A DNA stretch of 64,000 nucleotides from Paenibacillus xylanexedens. Lineage in GTDB: Bacteria > Bacillota > Bacilli > Paenibacillales > Paenibacillaceae. Below the pieces are notes generated by a model that made no database searches, had not been told where the DNA came from, and saw nothing but the letters and a program-made list of their open reading frames with translations. Both the position numbers and the translations under genes were made by a program. Shown here one piece after another: positions 59,005 to 64,000 of this stretch. Location of the stretch: positions 46,517 through 110,516 of the forward strand of contig NZ_VEBF01000011.1 of NCBI RefSeq assembly GCF_007676705.1, given 5' to 3'. Each line of letters opens with the position of its first letter. Position 1 is the stretch's first letter.

Positions 59005-60279
59005 CTATAGCTCGCCTCTGGTAATCATCTTGATCTGTCCATCTTCCCTGTATATCACCTGAAAAACATCCGTGCTCGACTCCAGTTCAAATGTGACCAT
59101 CCCCAATTGCTCAGCATTTTTGTGAAGTTTATAGTCGTTAAAATCAACGTTAAATATTTTTTTAATTATAGGACCAACATTGTCCCTGAGAAGGGATTCA
59201 TCTATATTATATAATTTCTCGTGATAAGCCTCCATCTCTTCTATGTTGCCTATTTCTTGTTGCTCATAATAATTAGCATCCCCAATGGTATAACTCAAGC
59301 CCTTTTTTCCTTCGCTCATCTGTACAAAGTAGTTACTCTCAAAGCTAAAAAAAACCGTATCCTCTCCAAGCTCATCATCTTTGCTTCGACTTGCTCTTAC
59401 CAGATCAAGATTGGCTTTACCAGACAACGCTTCAATAGCTTTTCTGGCATCCCCCAGCGCCGATTGAGATATTTGATCAGGTCTCAATTCGCCTGTGATC
59501 GAGATAGCCTTATCCTGCTGCCATACAATCTCTCCATAACTATTCTCATTTTCTAATGTTAATGTCGTATGTGATATCGGCTCCATTTCCCCTTGCTTCA
59601 TACTCACATAACGTCGAGCTGATGCAGGTTTCAGGGTTGGAGTACTGCCTATACTTTGCAAAAGCGATGGAACTTGGCGCAGATAACGGTGTTCCAGCTC
59701 GCTCGGCTGCATCTCACGTCTCATTTCTAATTCCCGCAGATTGCCTGTGGCCGCATCGAGCCATATCTGCGCGTACTCTTTCTCACTTTCATTTCCAGCC
59801 TCTACATATATTCTTCCGGAGACAGGCAAGTCTTCCACTTTCGTAATCCGCAGCTGTTTACCCAGATCATCCCGCATGGTGACCGCAACATTTCTTTTCA
59901 TCCTATCCGTTAGCAGATTAATACTCAGATCATCGGAATACTGTAACGCTGCTGTAGGATAGACCTGCTCGATTACGGGCTTTACCAGCTGTCCATCATC
60001 CCAGATCCACAGGAACAAACCTGAAGCAATAACCAACGCACCTGCCGCTGCAATTAGAGGGGCAGTTCTAGAACGGCGCTTATGTGAAGAGTTGTTGCCT
60101 ATTCGCTGTCTAGAAGGCTCGGGACGGCCCTCCGACTGATCTCTCTGGCTTCCCATTTCCGACTTTTTCATCCACTCTACCTGTTGAAGCACCTTTCGCT
60201 TGTGATCCTCTGTAAAAGGAGACGACGCAAACGGTTCCTTCCGGATTTCCTTTTCCCATTGCTCATCCTTATGTGTCAT
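59005..60279 (-). CDS. membrane anti-sigma-factor-like protein, 424 aa
   Basis: The protein has a cytoplasmic N-terminus of about 75 charged residues (TEDHKRKVLQQVEWMKKSEM), one membrane helix (APLIAAAGALVIASGLFLWI) and a large outside domain of about 330 residues with two similar-looking alpha/beta segments (for example VSGRIYVEAGNESEKEYAQI and LGMVTFELESSTDVFQVIYR). It is translationally coupled (ATGA overlap) to an ECF sigma gene remnant, the usual setting of an anti-sigma factor, but no zinc-anti-sigma HxxxCxxC motif is visible. Because its sigma partner appears broken, it may now act without a target. Confidence 0.75.
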   Translation of the reverse strand: MTHKDEQWEKEIRKEPFASSPFTEDHKRKVLQQVEWMKKSEMGSQRDQSEGRPEPSRQRIGNNSSHKRRSRTAPLIAAAGALVIASGLFLWIWDDGQLVKPVIEQVYPTAALQYSDDLSINLLTDRMKRNVAVTMRDDLGKQLRITKVEDLPVSGRIYVEAGNESEKEYAQIWLDAATGNLRELEMRREMQPSELEHRYLRQVPSLLQSIGSTPTLKPASARRYVSMKQGEMEPISHTTLTLENENSYGEIVWQQDKAISITGELRPDQISQSALGDARKAIEALSGKANLDLVRASRSKDDELGEDTVFFSFESNYFVQMSEGKKGLSYTIGDANYYEQQEIGNIEEMEAYHEKLYNIDESLLRDNVGPIIKKIFNVDFNDYKLHKNAEQLGMVTFELESSTDVFQVIYREDGQIKMITRGEL

Positions 60280-60670
60280 TCGCTTCGCTCCTCCCAGTGT
60301 TTACGTACCTTGTCCTTACCTCGGGAAAGTCTGGATTTTACTGTGCCTGAGCTGATTTTCAACATCTCAGCAATCTCACTCGTCGTAAGCTCATACTTCA
60401 GATGCAGCAAAAGAATTTGGATTTTCGATATGTAAACGTCGTGTTCCTAGTAATCGTCAGTAGCCACGTCTTCAGTGAGCACTCTCCCCGATAATGAGCG
60501 ATCCCTGAGTATGCCTTAATAAACACTTCCTGTGATAAGTCATCTGCCTGCTCGGCACTTTTGGTCAGAAAATAAGCATAATTCCACACATCGTTCCCAT
60601 AATCATCCATGATGCTGCCGAGTGTGTAATTGTCGATAGTATGAGCCTGTGCCAGAAATTGATAATCCAA
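60276..60670 (-). pseudogene. ECF sigma factor gene with internal deletion and frame change
   Basis: The first 90 codons give sigma region 2 (DDYGNDVWNYAYFLTKSAEQ, ADDLSQEVFIKAYSGIAHYR, LKTWLLTITRNTTFTYRKS) and then stop within five codons. In another frame the downstream DNA encodes region 4 (LLLHLKYELTTSEIAEMLKI, SSGTVKSRLSRGKDKVRKHW) up to a TGA at 60276-60278 that overlaps the anti-sigma ATG. The linker of roughly 40-50 residues normally between the regions is missing, so one deletion joined the two halves out of frame. The start is TTG at 60670, 8 bases after GAGGTG. Confidence 0.75.
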
Positions 60671-60756
60671 CTGTTGTTCACCTCACTTAATATGACTGAG
60701 TCTATTCTCGTTTGGTTCCCTATTTTGGACATTATTTCTTATTATTGTAGCAAAAT

Positions 60757-60792
60757 AAAAAAACAGCATGTTCAATATCCCTGAACACACTG
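60757..60792 (-). terminator. terminator upstream of the broken sigma gene
   Basis: On the minus strand CAGTGTGTTCA pairs with TGAACATGCTG (two G-U pairs), followed by seven T residues. It probably ends the methyltransferase transcript about 110 bases after its stop. Confidence 0.85.
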
Positions 60793-60891
60793 ATTCCTTC
60801 AAGTTTGCTTAGATAGAAACCTCTATCAGAAAGCTTTTAGGCGAACGCTCCACTTCCTCATTTTCTTTCTGCCCTCTGGTCTAACGAATCA
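60791..60891 (-). repeat. foldable intergenic element, partial copy D
   Basis: This copy is bounded by TGATTC and GAATCA. Its first half on the minus strand matches copies B and C (GGGCAGAAAGAAAA, GGAAGTGGAGCGTTCGCC, CCTAAAAGCTTTCT as in the C insertion), but the conserved AAATCTGGGG half is absent. The small hairpin keeps pairing with changed bases (GTGGA/TTCGC). Confidence 0.55.
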
Positions 60892-60900
60892 TTTTCATCG

Positions 60901-61635
60901 TTATACTTTAACCGCAGCAATCATCAGAAACATGGGTCTCCGGTTCTCATCTCGCATGCCAGGAACCTGTTCAATCATTTCCGACGATGGCTTGGATTCA
61001 GCCACCTGCCCAATAGCAAACCCCGCCTTAATCAGTTCATTGAGATGTGTTGCCAGTGTGCGATGATATTTGACCACGTCCTGATTCAAAAAGTTCGCCA
61101 CTCGCTTCCCTTCATCGTGGTAGTCATCCACGGGCCAGTGCAGTATCTCACCTTCGGGTCCATAATGCCAATCCTGCGCAGCACGAGCGGTGAAGATGGG
61201 ATGTTCAGATGAAAGTACGAACGTGCCACCTTGAACAAGACAGTTATTGATCTTGGCGTAGACCGCGTCTAACCGTTCAATATAATGCAAAGCCAGCGAA
61301 CTAATCACAACATCAAATTGTCCAGGTGCAAAATCAATATCTTCAATCGCCAGCTGCTTGTACTGGATCTGTGGATCGTCCGTCATCTCACGAGCACGCT
61401 GGAGCATATTTTCAGACAGATCTACACCGATCACTGAACTCGCTTGTTGCTCTCGCGCATACCGGCAGTGCCAACCAAAACCACATCCCAAATCCAGCAC
61501 ACGCTTTTCCTTCAAATTAGGCAACAAGGTCTGCAACTCATGCCACTCCCCGGCCGCCTCCAGCCCTTGAATTGAACGAGCCATCTTACTATAGTTGTCG
61601 AAAAACTCAGCTTCATCGTATTTATTTTGTTTCAT
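60901..61635 (-). CDS. class I SAM-dependent methyltransferase
   Basis: This 244-residue methyltransferase carries the SAM motif I RVLDLGCGFGWHCRYAREQQ, the acidic end of strand 2 VIGVDLSENMLQRAREMTDD, and motif post-I QFDVVISSLALHYIERLDAV. The C-terminal segment (GPEGEILHWPVDDYHDEGKR, VVKYHRTLATHLNELIKAGF) fits small-molecule methyltransferases of the UbiE/COQ5-like type. The substrate is unknown. The region upstream of its start lies next to the MATE exporter promoter, divergently. Confidence 0.9.
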   Translation of the reverse strand: MKQNKYDEAEFFDNYSKMARSIQGLEAAGEWHELQTLLPNLKEKRVLDLGCGFGWHCRYAREQQASSVIGVDLSENMLQRAREMTDDPQIQYKQLAIEDIDFAPGQFDVVISSLALHYIERLDAVYAKINNCLVQGGTFVLSSEHPIFTARAAQDWHYGPEGEILHWPVDDYHDEGKRVANFLNQDVVKYHRTLATHLNELIKAGFAIGQVAESKPSSEMIEQVPGMRDENRRPMFLMIAAVKV

Positions 61636-61703
61636 CTGGAGATTCCTCCCGCCTTATGAATATCCACCTACTCTACCACATAAACGATATTTAAACGCAA
61701 AAG

Positions 61704-61732
61704 TTGCCAAGCGAATTCATGGCGTGTTATCA
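61704..61732 (+). promoter_or_regulatory. candidate promoter of the MATE exporter gene
   Basis: TTGCCA and TTATCA are spaced by 17 bases. The operator-like repeats at 61734-61779 begin directly downstream, where a repressor would cover the transcription start. Confidence 0.45.
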
Positions 61733-61733
61733 T

Positions 61734-61779
61734 ACAGAACGAACGTTCAGTATTATTAAATACAGAATGAACATTCAGT
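61734..61779. promoter_or_regulatory. tandem 18-base operator-like repeats before the MATE gene
   Basis: ACAGAACGAACGTTCAGT (61734-61751) and ACAGAATGAACATTCAGT (61762-61779) match at 16 of 18 positions. Each contains an inner dyad (GAACGTTC, GAACATTC) of the kind bound by TetR-type repressors. They lie 28 bases apart and directly before the ribosome binding site. Confidence 0.55.
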
Positions 61780-61797
61780 TTACTAACGGAGGTCATT

Positions 61798-63153
61798 ATG
61801 AATACGAATTGGACGCATCCATTGGAAGGGCAATCTGTAGGTAAAGCTTTTATTAGCTACCTTGTGCCTTCCGTATTGGGGATGCTGGTGGTTGCTTTTA
61901 ATTTTATTATCGACGGTATTATGGTTGGACACAAACTGGGTTCTACCGCGATGGCCGGGATCGGCATTGCCTCTCCTGTCTATACACTTTTTGTTGCCAT
62001 GTCGCTGTGGATAGGTATGGGCGGGGCAACTTTGTACTCCAACGCAATGGGTAGAAAAGATATAACCACAGCCAAACAAATTTTCACCAAATCCATTATG
62101 CTCATAATGCTATTCACGATAGCTATTGGATATACTGCATATACCTTCAAAGACAAGCTGGTCTACTCCCTCGGTGCTAACGCTGAGACCTTCCCGTTTG
62201 CTTCAGACTACATGAATATCATGTTGTTGTTTGGGTTCGTCTTCACCATTGAGAATGCACTCTCTGTCTTTGTTCGGAACGATGGGAATCCCAACACATC
62301 CATGTACGCTCAGATTACATTTGCTGTAGCTAATATCATCATCAATTATGTAACATTGTATGTACTTGAGTGGGGTGTACGCGGTGTTGCCCTCGGTACA
62401 ATTGTATCGGCATCCCTTGCGTTGCTTGTCCTGTTTACACACTTTTTCAAAAAAACAAATAATCTCAGATTCACCCGGTTCAAATGGAACAACAAACTGC
62501 TGGCGTCCCTGCTACTCATTGGCTTCCCCAGCTTTCTGGCTGAACTCGGCATGTCGGTCTTCTCTGTCTCTCATAACATCTCGATGGACCGCATTGCGGG
62601 CACGGACGGTGTAGCATCTTTTACTGTATTGAACTATATTCATGGTGTCGTACTGTTAGCGTTCCTGGGTCTTGCATCCGCAGCTCAGCCTCTGGTCAGC
62701 TATTATCACGGTGCGAAACAGATGAAACGGGTACAGCAAACGATACGTTTAGCCACCAAAACAGCACTGGCATGCGGTCTACTATTACTGATTGTTGTTC
62801 AAATCGGTGCACCTTATTTCGTGCAAATCTTTGGAAACTTCAGTAGCGGTGTAACGGATAATGCCGTTTACGGATTACGCATATTTACATTTGCCTATGT
62901 GTTCATGGGTGTTAACTTTGTTATGAGCACCTATTACCAATCTGTAGGTAATGCCAAAATGGCCATCTGGATTACAGCCGCGCGTGAGATGATCATCATG
63001 ATTGCGTTAATTGCAGTCCTCCCTTCATTCTTCGGTGTGACGGGTGTGTGGCTTGCTGTTCCGTTATCTGAGATGCTGGTTCTTGTCACGATAGCTGTAT
63101 ACTATAGAAAACGATCCCTTACGGATCGGATAAACGCGTTGCGTCCTGAATAA
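61798..63153 (+). CDS. MATE-family efflux transporter
   Basis: This 451-residue transporter has about 12 membrane helices, with the repeated MatE domains: VLGMLVVAFNFIIDGIMVGH in the first and SFLAELGMSVFSVSHNISMD in the second. MATE proteins export drugs or metabolites in exchange for Na or H. ACGGAGG precedes the ATG. Two operator-like repeats lie before the gene. No regulator gene of the TetR type is adjacent, so its controller is elsewhere. Confidence 0.93.
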   Translation: MNTNWTHPLEGQSVGKAFISYLVPSVLGMLVVAFNFIIDGIMVGHKLGSTAMAGIGIASPVYTLFVAMSLWIGMGGATLYSNAMGRKDITTAKQIFTKSIMLIMLFTIAIGYTAYTFKDKLVYSLGANAETFPFASDYMNIMLLFGFVFTIENALSVFVRNDGNPNTSMYAQITFAVANIIINYVTLYVLEWGVRGVALGTIVSASLALLVLFTHFFKKTNNLRFTRFKWNNKLLASLLLIGFPSFLAELGMSVFSVSHNISMDRIAGTDGVASFTVLNYIHGVVLLAFLGLASAAQPLVSYYHGAKQMKRVQQTIRLATKTALACGLLLLIVVQIGAPYFVQIFGNFSSGVTDNAVYGLRIFTFAYVFMGVNFVMSTYYQSVGNAKMAIWITAAREMIIMIALIAVLPSFFGVTGVWLAVPLSEMLVLVTIAVYYRKRSLTDRINALRPE

Positions 63154-63248
63154 CGTTAACAGATATATAACGGCAACAGATAGAAGATAACTAGAACGTA
63201 GGTAGAATGTAGGTAGACCTCATAAATAATTAAATAAACAAATACATG

Positions 63249-63284
63249 AAGCCCTGACCGATCCATATAGATCGGTCAGGGCTT
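63249..63284. terminator. terminator between the MATE gene and the FlxA-like gene
   Basis: AAGCCCTGACCGATC pairs perfectly over 15 bases with GATCGGTCAGGGCTT around a 6-base loop, with T-rich flanks. Confidence 0.92.
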
Positions 63285-63308
63285 GGTTTTATTCTAACTT
63301 AGATGTCA

Positions 63309-63662
63309 TTAGATACGTATATCAAATCGGCCATTACTGTCTGTCGTTGCGTTTGCAATCTCCTTAGGTGTAGCTACACCCATTCCGTTGGACAGAGGTT
63401 CGGCAGGTGGCGCCTCCTTCGCAACGGCTGTACCGACTCCTTGAGAACTTTGCTGTGCAATCTGTGCATCAATCTGCTTGATCTGCTGTTCAAGCTGTTT
63501 GGTCTTTGTCTTCTTAGTCTGCTCATCATCCTTGCTGGATTGCACTTTCTCCAGTTGAGCCTCAAGCTTCATCTTTTGTTTCTCCAAGCTACTTGAATGG
63601 TCCGAACTCGAAGATGACGATATGTAAGATGTAGTGGAACTAGCTGTAGAAGATATATTCAT
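63309..63662 (-). CDS. FlxA-like protein
   Basis: This 117-residue protein has a Ser-rich N-terminus (TASSTTSYISSSSSSDHSSS) and a central coiled coil (LEKQKMKLEAQLEKVQSSKD, TKQLEQQIKQIDAQIAQQSS), the pattern of the FlxA-like family, whose members are co-regulated with flagellar genes in some bacteria. A Gly/Pro/Ala-rich tail follows (KEAPPAEPLSNGMGVATPKE). GAGGAGGAG precedes the ATG. Function unknown. Confidence 0.8.
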   Translation of the reverse strand: MNISSTASSTTSYISSSSSSDHSSSLEKQKMKLEAQLEKVQSSKDDEQTKKTKTKQLEQQIKQIDAQIAQQSSQGVGTAVAKEAPPAEPLSNGMGVATPKEIANATTDSNGRFDIRI

Positions 63663-63901
63663 TATGGTTCTCCTCCTCTTTACTTGGCTTCACTATACCC
63701 TAATTCGCTAAAACCTACGTTAAATTCAACTGAAAGGTTGCTGAACCAGGCAAGCAAACTGAACTCGACACATGGAAATATATATAATACTAACATTGAT
63801 TCATGGCCAAATCATTAATACTGAGAGTCTTCATATAAGTGAAGGTCTTGATGCTGTCTTATCTGTAGAGTTTTCTTTCCTAGTGTAAAATAGTAACACA
63901 A

Positions 63902-63933
63902 AAAGACACACTCGATATCATCAAGTGTGTCTT
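63902..63933 (-). terminator. terminator of the rRNA operon
   Basis: On the minus strand AAGACACACT pairs with AGTGTGTCTT and is followed by five T residues, 7 bases after the 5S 3' end. Confidence 0.9.
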
Positions 63934-63939
63934 CATATT

Positions 63940-64000
63940 GCTTGGCGGCGTCCTACTCTCCCAGGACCCTGCGGTCCAAGTACCATCGGCGCTAGAGGGC
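63940..64000 (-). rRNA. 5S rRNA, 3' part (continues beyond the window)
   Basis: On the minus strand the sequence reads GGTACTTGGACCGCAGGGTC and then CCTGGGAGAGTAGGACGCCG, ending CCAAGC, the conserved 3' half of bacterial 5S rRNA. The 5' half and any 23S and 16S genes lie to the right of the window. A terminator follows it at 63902-63933, so this is the end of an rRNA operon. Confidence 0.95.

Overview
The window looks like chromosomal DNA of a Paenibacillus-type Firmicute. The evidence is moderate GC, strong AGGAGG-like ribosome binding sites with many TTG and GTG starts, octanoyl transferase LipL, YneF, EcsAB, bacilliredoxin, a TPP-riboswitch-controlled thiC, KinB-like and OmpR-type two-component kinases, ECF sigma remnants, and an rRNA operon whose 5S 3' end enters at the right edge on the minus strand. 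I see no prophage, insertion sequence, CRISPR array or tRNA. The genus is an inference.

Layout. 1-3.3 kb: uvsE (cut by the left edge), a small unknown gene, ddl and a secreted-type amidase domain gene, all on the minus strand. 3.3-6.4 kb: aconitase acnA with its own promoter, a dyad operator and a terminator. 6.5-11 kb: two small unknown genes, then a minus-strand cluster of response regulator, sensor kinase, VanY-like carboxypeptidase, VanZ-like protein and a small membrane protein, which resembles the accessory half of a glycopeptide-resistance locus without vanHAX. 11-14.5 kb: a WYL regulator, a zinc-ribbon/effector-binding fusion, and an Asp/Glu racemase-like gene. 14.6-18 kb: thiC with a TPP riboswitch, and an IclR regulator. 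18-32.5 kb: housekeeping genes (two superoxide dismutases, one fused to an extra domain; lipL, folE, yneF, an HD-GYP protein, a QueG-alkyltransferase fusion, signal peptidase, mutY, acpS, nadE). 32.6-39 kb: bacilliredoxin, a KinB-like kinase, a flavoprotein and EcsAB. 39-50 kb: a frameshifted small gene, marR with a drug-type MFS exporter, acetyltransferase, fRMsr, a TipA-like MerR protein, aldehyde dehydrogenase, a merR-MFS-usp unit and an SdpI-like protein. 50-58.9 kb: a zinc/cadmium P-type ATPase with divergent ArsR, an AI-2E-family permease, a luciferase-like monooxygenase, ArsR, a MarR/quinone-oxidoreductase-type pair and a nitroreductase. 59-64 kb: an anti-sigma-like gene behind a broken ECF sigma gene, a methyltransferase, a MATE exporter, a FlxA-like gene and the rRNA operon end.

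The most striking unexplained signal is a family of foldable intergenic elements. Three complete copies (39740-39930, 42063-42212, 49813-50051) and one partial copy (60791-60891) share a core. They keep base pairing while the paired sequences change, and each complete copy ends 56-64 nt before a start codon in the same orientation as that gene (marR, an MFS exporter, an SdpI-like protein). This looks like a structured leader RNA or a palindromic interspersed repeat. Other regulatory signals are a GTTTCA-N5-TGAAAC dyad shared by iclR and acnA, two abutting CcpA-type sites in the sodA intergenic region, and an ATAGATATCTAT palindrome shared by marR and the NAD(P)H oxidoreductase gene it probably controls.

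Starts were chosen by ribosome binding site where this differed from the longest open frame. Functions rest on motif and family recognition by eye; no database search was run.
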